A DNA stretch of 64,000 bases. Source: Verrucomicrobiota bacterium. GTDB taxonomy: Bacteria; Verrucomicrobiota; Kiritimatiellia; CAJWTS01. This document shows, piece by piece, positions 9,214-16,992 of the stretch. The notes under the pieces are model-generated. The model was given only the letters and a program-made list of their open reading frames with translations. It did not search any database and was not told the origin of the DNA. The stretch lies in contig JAQBYD010000001.1 of assembly GCA_027623315.1 (NCBI GenBank), forward strand, positions 1 to 64,000. Direction: 5' to 3'. Position numbers and translations under genes: made by a program. The stretch's first letter is position 1, and each line of letters opens with the position of its first letter.

Positions 9214-12200
9214 CTACCACGTATTCGAACGAGGCATGCCTTTCGCGCTTTCAACCAGGTAGAGTAATTCCTGGACGCGATGGTCCAGGTCGAGTTCGAG
9301 GGATACGGGGCGCAACAGGTGCGCGACATCCGCAAAGTCACTTCCGGCTGCGTAGGGGCTGCCGCGCAGGATTTCCGCGAACTCGGCCACGCCGGCGGCG
9401 AGACGGAATCGCGGCGTGGTATCCGCGATGCGGTCCGAGATATCGCGTGCGAAGATCTTACGCTCGATTTCCTGCATCTCGTTGTTCTTCAGATTGCGAT
9501 ACCGTACGCGCACCGTGGCCAGGGGCTCACCCTGAATATCCGCAAGTTCCTGAAGCCTGAAACCCGCGACCTGCTCCTCGCGCTCGGTCAAGGCAAGCTC
9601 GTAGAGCGCTGTCACCGACTGGCCGGATCCGACTTCGCCGGACAGCTCCTTGACCTCCTCATCGTCGTCCATGCGGAACTGTTCTTTGCTCATCTGGCGG
9701 TTTTCGTATCCGAGCTGGCGATAGCGCTCGACGAGACGTGGGTTGAATTCGACCTGGATCCGCGTATCGCCGGCAACCGTGTTTAAGGTGGCGGCAAGAT
9801 CGTCGACAAAGATGCGCTTGGCTTCCTCGACAGAGTCAACGAATGCGTACATGCCATCGCCCTTGTCGGCGAGAGTCTCAAGCATCACGTCGTTGTAGCT
9901 GCCCACGCCGAATCCGTAGATCGAGCAACGAATGCCCTGTTTGCGGTAGGTGACGATCTGGTCGACAATGTCGCGCGCTTCCACGCTGCCCAGGTTCGCC
10001 ACACCGTCGGAAAGCAAGAGCACACGGTTTTCACCGCCTGCGCTGAAGTTGCGCGCCGCGACCTCGTATCCCGTTCCCAGTCCATCTTCCAGGTTCGTGG
10101 AGCCGGAGGTGCGCAGACCGGTAATGGTCTCGATGATCTTCTGTTTTTCGGAAGCGGGGGTGTGATCCAGCACAAGGCGCGCCGTGTTGTGGTACTGCAC
10201 GATCGCGACGCGGTCGGCCGGAGCGAGCTGCTGCACCAACATCAGGAGCGACTTCTTGACCAGTCCGAGACGGTCGGGCGTGTCCATCGACCCGGAGGCG
10301 TCGATCACAAAGGTCAGCGTGGCGGCGCGGCGCTCTTCGCGTCCCACCCGTTTCGCCTTGATGCCCACCTTCAGCATCTGCAGCCCATGGCCGAAGGGCG
10401 ACGGCGCCATCTCGACGTCCACGCCAAAGGTCCTGGAAGCGGGCGGATTATAGTTGTAGTCGAAGTAGTTGACAAACTCCTCGGTGCGCACCGCTTCCGC
10501 GGCCGGCGCGTTGCCCGCAATCATCTGCCGCCGCGCCAGCGTGTACGCCGCGGTATCCACATCAATTCCAAACGTCGATGTGTTCTGGACGGTTGTCTCG
10601 TAGAAGGGGTTGACACCGGTAGCCTTGTAGACCGGACCGACCAGCGCTTCGGACTCGGGTTCGGGCTCTTCAGCGGGTGCTGGGAGATTCGGTATGACTG
10701 AACTCTGGTGCACGTCGTCGATCTGGACGACTTCGCTCGCATCCAAGGCGTTTGTGGCTTTCGCGGCATTGGGCGCCCCTTCGTAAGTAAGCGTTGTAAA
10801 GGAATCGACTTCCTTCAGGATCTGCTCCTCGGTGAGCAGCTCGCCGTCAGCGGACGTGACCCCTGCCTGGTTCGCGACCTGCAACTCCTCCGTGCGATGG
10901 GCCTCCTTGTTCTTGAACAGACGTCCGAGGAGGGGAATGTCGCCCAGTATCGGCACACCGCCCGCAGACCGGCCCTTGCGCAACCCTTCATCTCCCGCAA
11001 GCGACTCTTGAGACTGCTCGAGCTGCGGCGCGCTCTCGCCATCCGCGTAAAGGTCAACGCTGTATCCGGGGGCTGCATTTCCGTTGAGGTCCTCGCTCTG
11101 GGTCACAATACGATCGTCGCGGATCACTCCGCCCACGCGCTCGACCGCGTGGTCTCCTGAACCGCTTTTGCCCGCGACGATGCTGCTCTGCCCGTCTGTG
11201 CCCGTCTGGTTCCGGCCGTTCACGGCGTCGCGTTGCGTCACGGTCGCCGCCGGGGGCGTTTCAGGCTGGATTGCGCGTTGCGTTGCGGAAGCAGCGGGCA
11301 GTTGCTGGGCCGTCACGGGCGGCGGCATGACCGGTGCCGTCGGTGCGGCGACCTTGGGTGATCGGCTGAACAGGCCGGAGAACCAGCCGCGCTGGTCGCC
11401 GCCGGGCTTCTCGTCAATCTCGCTCGCCGCAACCTGCCCGGCCGGGGTCCCGTCGGCCGGGATTGTCTGGGCTTCTTCGAGACCGTCTACGGACTGTGCA
11501 CCGCCTTCCCAAGTGAAACGCTCGCCGCGCGTGAAATGCTGGCCACCGCCTTTACCGACCACGACACGCTCCCGGCCCTCGTCTTGCGCGGGTGCGTTGG
11601 CTGCCCATTTATGGGTGATCACTTCTGACTCGACTGGGGATACCGGCTTCCGAGCGGACTTCGCCGGTGGTGGTGGCGCGAGTTCGACTGCCGGATTCTT
11701 GAGCGGCGCTACGGAGAGATCGCCGGTTGGCTCCGGCAGGGCCTTGGACAACTCGGCGGACTTGCGCCTGCCTCTGCGAGAGCCCTCTTCTTCTCCCTCG
11801 CCTTGGGGCTCCACGACGAGTTCGTCGAGAATCTGTGCAAGGCCGTCGTCCTTCCGGTCGCGCTCGTGGACCTCGCGCAGTTGCGAGGCGCGCGATTCAT
11901 GGACACGGCCCGATTCGCGCTGGATCGCCGGTCGGTGCGCGATTTCGTCGTCCCTCGAGGGGTCTAAGCCGGCGCCACTGCCGCCACCCGGGAGCGTGCT
12001 CACATCCGCCACGATGATGCGGCTCCCGCTCACAGTGGCGCCGTCCACGACAATACCCACGAATTCGAAATCATCGGCGTTTAGGCCTGAGAGCCCATTT
12101 TCAACGACGTTGCCGGGACCACGTGAGCCGCGTCGATCGTCGCGGCCGTCGATGTCTTTCCGCTTCTCATGTACGACCACGCCGCTGTCCAGGGAGAACG

Positions 12201-12969
12201 TCACATCCTCCATTCCGTCATCGGCCGTACGGTCGTCCGGGGCCTGGAGCTCGACTTTCTCGGAGTTTTCTTTCGACCAGAAACTGTAATCGTCGAGAGT
12301 GTCGCTGTGCTTAAGGTCGTTGCGGAAAGACCGCGCCGTGACTTCTTCGGGCGCATCGACGACGGAGCCTTGGTCTCGCGGCTCCGCTGCGCCGTCCGGC
12401 CCGGCAGCGCCATAGCCCACGCCGGCGAATAGGTCATTTTCGCCGGCCTCCGGCGTCGACTCTGGCTCCCCAATCCTCATTTCGAGAACCGTCGGTGCGC
12501 CGCCGCTCATCGGAACCCTGTATTTCTTCTTGCCCTTGACCAGCCGGTCGAAATCTCGCCAACGCTCCGACACGATCGAGTCTTTGCTGGCGGATTGCCT
12601 GGCGGGCAGCAACAGGGAGCCGATGACCAGCAGAATCGCGACGCTGGCGGCGGCTTTCGCAAGGATGTAGTGGGGTTCGACAATCCACTGGATAATCTTG
12701 TTTCGCTCTGCAGGCTCGGCGTTGTCGATGGTGCCCCTATACACAATGGCGCGCAGTTCGGCGTGCTGGTCCTTGGACAACGTGCCGAAGGCATCTGTGT
12801 CGGCTGCCAGGGCCGCTCGGAGATCGTCGAGGGTCGGTTCGATCTCTCCGGCGACGGCCCGGCAGCTTTCACAAGACTCGATATGATGCATCACCTCAAG
12901 CGCCTCGGCCTCGTCGAGGTCGCCCAGCAGGTAATTCGTAATTCTTTCTTCTATGTCGTGACAATTCAT
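9214..12969 (-). CDS. Zinc-finger anti-sigma domain fused to a YfbK-type vWA domain
   Basis: A 1251-aa protein. Residues 1-40 (MNCHDIEERI... HHIESCESC) form an anti-sigma zinc finger with the HxxxCxxC pattern. A single membrane helix lies at about 112-135. A long acidic/Pro-rich region (about 150-770) contains a short secretin-like motif (VPILGDIPLLGRLF, about 668-681). The remainder matches the YfbK family: an N-terminal domain (NTSTFGIDVDTAAYTLARR), a vWA domain with MIDAS motif DASGSMDT, and the DUF3520-like C-terminus. The ATG at 12969 overlaps the TGA of the sigma gene (ATGA) and has GGAGGTGA upstream. The likely topology is cytoplasmic zinc finger holding the sigma factor and periplasmic vWA sensing envelope state, released on signal. 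This is inferred from architecture. Confidence 0.88.
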   Translation of the reverse strand: MNCHDIEERITNYLLGDLDEAEALEVMHHIESCESCRAVAGEIEPTLDDLRAALAADTDAFGTLSKDQHAELRAIVYRGTIDNAEPAERNKIIQWIVEPHYILAKAAASVAILLVIGSLLLPARQSASKDSIVSERWRDFDRLVKGKKKYRVPMSGGAPTVLEMRIGEPESTPEAGENDLFAGVGYGAAGPDGAAEPRDQGSVVDAPEEVTARSFRNDLKHSDTLDDYSFWSKENSEKVELQAPDDRTADDGMEDVTFSLDSGVVVHEKRKDIDGRDDRRGSRGPGNVVENGLSGLNADDFEFVGIVVDGATVSGSRIIVADVSTLPGGGSGAGLDPSRDDEIAHRPAIQRESGRVHESRASQLREVHERDRKDDGLAQILDELVVEPQGEGEEEGSRRGRRKSAELSKALPEPTGDLSVAPLKNPAVELAPPPPAKSARKPVSPVESEVITHKWAANAPAQDEGRERVVVGKGGGQHFTRGERFTWEGGAQSVDGLEEAQTIPADGTPAGQVAASEIDEKPGGDQRGWFSGLFSRSPKVAAPTAPVMPPPVTAQQLPAASATQRAIQPETPPAATVTQRDAVNGRNQTGTDGQSSIVAGKSGSGDHAVERVGGVIRDDRIVTQSEDLNGNAAPGYSVDLYADGESAPQLEQSQESLAGDEGLRKGRSAGGVPILGDIPLLGRLFKNKEAHRTEELQVANQAGVTSADGELLTEEQILKEVDSFTTLTYEGAPNAAKATNALDASEVVQIDDVHQSSVIPNLPAPAEEPEPESEALVGPVYKATGVNPFYETTVQNTSTFGIDVDTAAYTLARRQMIAGNAPAAEAVRTEEFVNYFDYNYNPPASRTFGVDVEMAPSPFGHGLQMLKVGIKAKRVGREERRAATLTFVIDASGSMDTPDRLGLVKKSLLMLVQQLAPADRVAIVQYHNTARLVLDHTPASEKQKIIETITGLRTSGSTNLEDGLGTGYEVAARNFSAGGENRVLLLSDGVANLGSVEARDIVDQIVTYRKQGIRCSIYGFGVGSYNDVMLETLADKGDGMYAFVDSVEEAKRIFVDDLAATLNTVAGDTRIQVEFNPRLVERYRQLGYENRQMSKEQFRMDDDEEVKELSGEVGSGQSVTALYELALTEREEQVAGFRLQELADIQGEPLATVRVRYRNLKNNEMQEIERKIFARDISDRIADTTPRFRLAAGVAEFAEILRGSPYAAGSDFADVAHLLRPVSLELDLDHRVQELLYLVESAKGMPRSNTW

Positions 12970-13511
12970 GATGTCACCTCCGGCTGAACGCGCGTCGCCA
13001 GTTTCTTGACCGCGTGATGCAGTACGCATCCCACGTTGCCCACACTGCGCCCGGTCACATGCGCGATCTCCTGGTACGAGAGGCCCTGTTCCATGCGAAG
13101 CAGGACAACCTGTTGCTCAGACTCGTCGAGCTGCTTCAGATGGAACAAGACCTCTTCCTTGCGGTCTTTGAGGACGGGCGTGGGGCAGTGGTGACCGTCG
13201 GCACATGCCGCCTCTTCGGTGTGGCGTTCGTGCAGCGTGTTGAGGCGGGACTCGTGACGGATATGATCGATCGCGCCGTTGTGCGTCACGCGATAAAGCC
13301 AGGCCCGGATGTTTTTCATTTCCGGGTAACCCTTGTCGCGCCATTTTTCGAAAAGCTTGATGAACGTCTTTTGAACGACGTCCTGTGCCGTGTGAGGGTC
13401 ATTCACAAGGCGCGTTGCGTAGCGCAATAGTGCGGTTTCATGCTCAGCCACAATCATCTCCAATTCCTCGATCTGGTCCTGACTGGACCTTTGGTTCTTG
13501 CCTATTCCCAT
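12966..13511 (-). CDS. ECF-type RNA polymerase sigma factor
   Basis: A 181-aa protein with sigma region 2 (LLRYATRLVNDPHTAQDVVQKTFIKLF ... IRAWLYRVTHNGAIDHIRHESR, split here by omission) and region 4 (LDESEQQVVLLRMEQGLSYQEIAHVTG, then an HTH ending HHAVKKL). The start MGIGKNQRSS at 13511 gives the usual ECF length and has GAGGG upstream; the longer reading adds a non-conserved 59-residue leader. Its stop overlaps the start of the zinc-finger/YfbK gene, the standard sigma/anti-sigma arrangement. It probably transcribes its own operon; no promoter could be assigned. The subfamily is not resolved. Confidence 0.93.
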   Translation of the reverse strand: MGIGKNQRSSQDQIEELEMIVAEHETALLRYATRLVNDPHTAQDVVQKTFIKLFEKWRDKGYPEMKNIRAWLYRVTHNGAIDHIRHESRLNTLHERHTEEAACADGHHCPTPVLKDRKEEVLFHLKQLDESEQQVVLLRMEQGLSYQEIAHVTGRSVGNVGCVLHHAVKKLATRVQPEVTS

Positions 13512-13880
13512 TTGACCCTCGATCGCGCTTTCAACATGGAGACGTCCGTGACTTCCGGTTTCTTCAGAATAAGTTCTCTTCTGAGAGCCGCCAGCTTCTC
13601 GATCCTGTGTATAGTGTCGTATAATCCGAGAAAAGCCTCTGGAGTGCGGTGACTTGCCACCGTTTTTTCCGGATTCGAACAAGATCAAACTTCAGGCGCT
13701 TCCGCACTCCGGCGCCACGCGTCCATTCTAATTGGGACACCGCCGGGAGCGAGGAAGTTCCGCGCGTTTAGGCGGTTTTCCGGGGCGATGTCCGCGATTC
13801 CGGTCGCATTGTGCTGGTCTCGGGGCTAGCATAGTCGCTGAAAACAGCGCGATATTCAGAACCATCACGAAGGCAGCCCC
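13512..13880. repeat. Gene-free stretch with a palindromic repeat
   Basis: 369 nt between the divergent sigma factor and phosphatase-fusion genes. It contains ggagtgcgg (13641-13649) paired with ccgcactcc (13702-13710), and nested in the left arm a small dyad cggtg-N6-caccg (13647-13662) followed by a T-run. Palindromes of this style are dispersed in PVC-group genomes (general knowledge, not checked). The promoter of the sigma operon should lie in 13512-13640, but I could not identify -35/-10 boxes. No other gene is visible. Confidence 0.55.
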
Positions 13881-14657
13881 ATGCCACCTCAAGAATACCC
13901 GGAACTCAAACCGTTGCACCCAGACGCACTTCTGAGCGAAGTCAAACTAGGCTTCTTGAGGGCCCTGTCCACAGAGGGCATTCTTCGCTCATTGCTGCCG
14001 AGCGCCGACCAGGCCCTGAGGGTAAGGCCTGAGGGGACGATTCTGAATGGGCACCATCGAATCAAGGTGCTTCGCGAGCGCGGTGTCGAGGTGGATGCCC
14101 TCCCACGGGAGATCATCCCAAGGCCGGACGGGCCGGACCAGGTCCGGGAGGACCGTGGTGGCCCGCACTCAGATGTCTACTGGATCGACGGGGTCGGCTC
14201 GCACAGGGTCGCGGTTGCGGCTCGTCCGCGCGGCGGCGATGGATTGTCCGATGAAGCGTCATGGTGGTCCGCGCGTGGCGTTGGCCTTGTGGTGTCGCTC
14301 CTGACCTACGAGGAGATCGTCGAGCTCGAACTGGAAGATGAGTCCGAAGAATGTGCGAAACGCGACATACTCTTCTCCAATTTTCCCATCATGGATCGTA
14401 CGGTTCCGTCGTACGACGACGTCGAGCCCATACTGGTCGCCATCCATCAATTCCTGTCGGACGGACTGCCGGTTCTCGTGCATTGCAGGTCGGGAATCGG
14501 ACGGGCCACGCTGTTGGTGGCAGCGCTGCTCGCGCGTGTCGGCCTCGAGCCAGGGGTGGCGCTCGAGCGAATCGAAGCCGCAAGAGGCTGTCGGATCCCC
14601 GACACGGAAGAGCAGCGTCGTTGGATCCTGGCGCGCTCAGCCGTGTCGGCCGTCTGA
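13881..14657 (+). CDS. ParB-like domain fused to a dual-specificity/tyrosine phosphatase
   Basis: A 258-aa protein. Residues about 10-78 look like a small ParB-like domain (RPEGTILNGHHRIKVLRERGV, with GHHR at 57-60, ending LPREI). Residues about 99-258 are a dual-specificity-type phosphatase: the P-loop HCRSGIGRAT has catalytic Cys202 and Arg208, and Asp172 in FPIMDR is the likely general acid. Each part is typical of small stand-alone bacterial proteins, so the fusion is notable. All catalytic residues are present. It stands alone on the plus strand, with no obvious operon partner except the methyltransferase about 150 nt downstream. Substrate unknown; a role in dephosphorylating nucleotides or tyrosine-phosphorylated proteins cannot be decided. 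Confidence 0.8.
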   Translation: MPPQEYPELKPLHPDALLSEVKLGFLRALSTEGILRSLLPSADQALRVRPEGTILNGHHRIKVLRERGVEVDALPREIIPRPDGPDQVREDRGGPHSDVYWIDGVGSHRVAVAARPRGGDGLSDEASWWSARGVGLVVSLLTYEEIVELELEDESEECAKRDILFSNFPIMDRTVPSYDDVEPILVAIHQFLSDGLPVLVHCRSGIGRATLLVAALLARVGLEPGVALERIEAARGCRIPDTEEQRRWILARSAVSAV

Positions 14658-14805
14658 CGCGGAGCCGCTCGCGGCGCGGACACTCTCCATCGGCTTCGCT
14701 GTCGATCGAGGACGGTTCATTGAATGGTTGATGCGACCCGTCAAGGCCAGTCTCCACGGCATTCTATGGGTTGAAACCGAATCGCGCGCCATATAGGATG
14801 TGCTG

Positions 14806-15480
14806 ATGTCTGATAAGGACATCTCGTCGCGCCTTGGAGATTATCTCGTGCGCCTGGTGCCGCAGCGCCCGGCCGAGCTGCGTACGATGGAAGCCTATGC
14901 GCGCGAGCACAGATTTCCGATTATCGGTCCCGCGGCGGGATACCTGTGTTTCCAGATCGCGCGCATGATCAACGCCACGCGCGTATTCGAACTGGGCTCC
15001 GGCTACGGATACTCCACGGCCTGGTTCGCCCGCGCCGTGCGCGAGAACACCGGCGACGACGGTTCGGGCAGCGTGCACCATGTGGTGTGGGACGAGGCCC
15101 TCTCCGCGCGCGCGCGCGATCACCTCGCGGCGCTGGGACACGACCGCGTGGTGCGATACACCGTTGGCGAGGCCGTCACGGCCCTGCGCGAGACCGACGG
15201 CTCGTTCGACCTGATCTTCAACGACATCGACAAAGAGGGCTATCCCGCGTCGCTGCCTGTGATCGAAGAGAAGTTGCGCCCCGGCGGTGTGCTCATCATC
15301 GACAACATGATCTGGCACGGCGCCGTCTTCGACAGCGCCGACCACTCCGCGGCGACCGCCGGCGTGCGTGAGATCACGCGCCTGCTCACCGAGTCACCCG
15401 GCTGGGACTGCACCCTCGTCCCAATCCGCGACGGCTTGATCGTGGCCTGGAAGCGGCCGAAGGGCGAACCGATTGCTTGA
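14806..15480 (+). CDS. O-methyltransferase, class I SAM-dependent
   Basis: A 224-aa protein of the O-methyltransferase family 3 type (catechol/caffeoyl-CoA OMT-like). Motif I is VFELGSGYGYSTAWFA (SAM binding), and NDIDKEGY and GGVLIIDNMIW match the conserved acidic metal/substrate region of that family. The ATG at 14806 (MSDKDISS) has AGGA at a good distance; an upstream GTG at 14800 is in frame and cannot be excluded. The gene stands alone. Its small-molecule substrate is unknown. Confidence 0.88.
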   Translation: MSDKDISSRLGDYLVRLVPQRPAELRTMEAYAREHRFPIIGPAAGYLCFQIARMINATRVFELGSGYGYSTAWFARAVRENTGDDGSGSVHHVVWDEALSARARDHLAALGHDRVVRYTVGEAVTALRETDGSFDLIFNDIDKEGYPASLPVIEEKLRPGGVLIIDNMIWHGAVFDSADHSAATAGVREITRLLTESPGWDCTLVPIRDGLIVAWKRPKGEPIA

Positions 15481-15709
15481 CGCGGTTCGTGATGAACTGA
15501 TGGAGGATGCCGGCGATCGCCGCGATGTATAATTGCTATGTAGTCGAATCGAGATGGGAACACGACAGCGGGGCACGACGGCGGGACACGAGCAATAGAA
15601 TAGATGTCCATGCGACCGTGCATCGGACTCGCAATCTATGGTCTCGCGAACGCACGGAGCACTCGGTAGCACGGCCCACGCGACGGAATTTGGACGGGAT
15701 GAACCGGGG

Positions 15710-16681
15710 CTAAGTTTCCATCCTGTGCCGTAGGCGGTCGAGGGCGACGGCGACGACGATGATGCCGCCGGTGACAATCATCTGGACGTAGTTCTCCCAG
15801 CCCATGTGGTCGCAACCGACGGCTATGACGGTCATGATCAAGGCGCCGACCAGGGTTCCGAAGATGGAACCCTCTCCCCCGAAGAGGCTCCCGCCGCCGA
15901 TGACGACGGCGGCGATCACATCGAGCTCCTTGCCTTGCGCCGCCGTGGGGTCGCCGACGATCAGGCGAGAAAACTGCATCACCCCGGCCAGTCCGGCGAA
16001 AGCGGCGCCGATGACGTAGATCCGGATCTTCACCCAGGGAACATGAACACCGCACAGCCGGGCCGTGGCTTCGTTGGACCCAATGGCGAAGTTGTGCCGG
16101 CCGAATCGGGTGTAGCGCAGCACGCACGCGATGAAGACGGCGAGCCCAAGCATCAACCACACGCCGGGCGGTACGATCTGCCAGCGGTCGTCCGGTTTCA
16201 GGGAGCCCGTCAGTTTCGGCAACCAGGTCTCCACACGCGGAACCACGGTTGTCTTGCCGGAGAGTCCAATCGTGACGCCGCGAATCATCAGGAGCGAACC
16301 CAAGGTCACGATAAACGGGGTCATGCCCAGCGACGTGATCAACGCGCCGTTCAGGAGGCCGCATACCGCCCCGGCCCCGATACCGCCGAGCGCAGCCACG
16401 ATGGGGGGTGCACCCGCCTTGAGCAGGACGGCTACCACGACGCCGCTCAGGGCAATAATCGAACCGACGGATAGATCGATGCCGCCGGCGATGATGATCA
16501 TGGTCATGCCGATCGCGGCGAACCCGACAATCGTCGTCTGGCGCGCAATCGTCTCGAGCGTGTAGAGCGACATAAAGCTCTCGCGATTCTCAACCATCGC
16601 GCCAAAGAGAAAGTAGACCGCCACTAGCGCCAGTAGCGGCCCGATGCGGTTTATCCACAGGAGTATGATTCGCTTGTTCAT
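15710..16681 (-). CDS. ABC transporter permease, ribose/monosaccharide type (RbsC-like)
   Basis: A 323-aa polytopic inner-membrane protein of the BPD_transp_2 family. The diagnostic GGIDLSVGSI motif is present in the middle of an 8-10-helix core, and GGGSLFGGEGSIFGTLVGAL near the C-terminus is the family's conserved loop. It forms the translocation channel with the ATPase encoded upstream (16993-18534). The 311 nt between them is full of palindromes, which is long for an operon but typical of an insertion hot spot. The transported sugar cannot be inferred. Confidence 0.93.
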   Translation of the reverse strand: MNKRIILLWINRIGPLLALVAVYFLFGAMVENRESFMSLYTLETIARQTTIVGFAAIGMTMIIIAGGIDLSVGSIIALSGVVVAVLLKAGAPPIVAALGGIGAGAVCGLLNGALITSLGMTPFIVTLGSLLMIRGVTIGLSGKTTVVPRVETWLPKLTGSLKPDDRWQIVPPGVWLMLGLAVFIACVLRYTRFGRHNFAIGSNEATARLCGVHVPWVKIRIYVIGAAFAGLAGVMQFSRLIVGDPTAAQGKELDVIAAVVIGGGSLFGGEGSIFGTLVGALIMTVIAVGCDHMGWENYVQMIVTGGIIVVAVALDRLRHRMET

Positions 16682-16992
16682 GGCGTTACCCGAGGGCCCA
16701 GGGATTTATGCCCACGAATCACTCGAATGGACACGAATCTCAGACTGTTCGTCAGCTGTTGCGGTGAAGCGGGAACTGTCGAAGAAAGTTCCCGCTTCAC
16801 CGCAACCACTTGAGTTGCGTACATGGGTTTCCTGGAATCTATATCAAAACCGGCTCGCGGGGACGCTCGCCCTCCATCCGAGGGTGCAAACGCTTGCAAC
16901 TTCAATGGAGGGCGAGCGTCCCCGCGAGCTGGGCACAACGACAAATCGATTTTGAGATAGATTCTATTCGCGTTCATTCGCGGGCTCCCAAT
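16682..16992. repeat. Gene-free stretch packed with palindromic repeats
   Basis: 311 nt inside the ABC operon. It contains (a) gttgcggtgaagcgggaact (16758-16777) and its perfect complement (16787-16806); (b) a 25-bp perfect pair at 16853-16877 and 16905-16929, core ggacgctcgccctcca; and (c) an outer imperfect pair, about 16836-16850 with 16951-16965, which makes (b) part of a composite element of about 130 nt. Upstream there is also a degenerate repeat of cgaat-rich units near 16710-16740. These look like dispersed REP/MITE-type sequences; no gene is present. They may also serve as transcript processing or attenuation sites between ATPase and permease. Confidence 0.85.

Noticed and set aside
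11084-12289. Plus-strand frame of 401 codons, Ser/Pro/Arg-rich
   Set aside because: Antisense to the disordered part of the YfbK fusion; composition is that of a shadow frame.
13671-13680. ggattcgaac resembling a tRNA T-loop
   Set aside because: No acceptor stem, D-arm or anticodon arm can be folded around it; it belongs to the palindromic repeat region.
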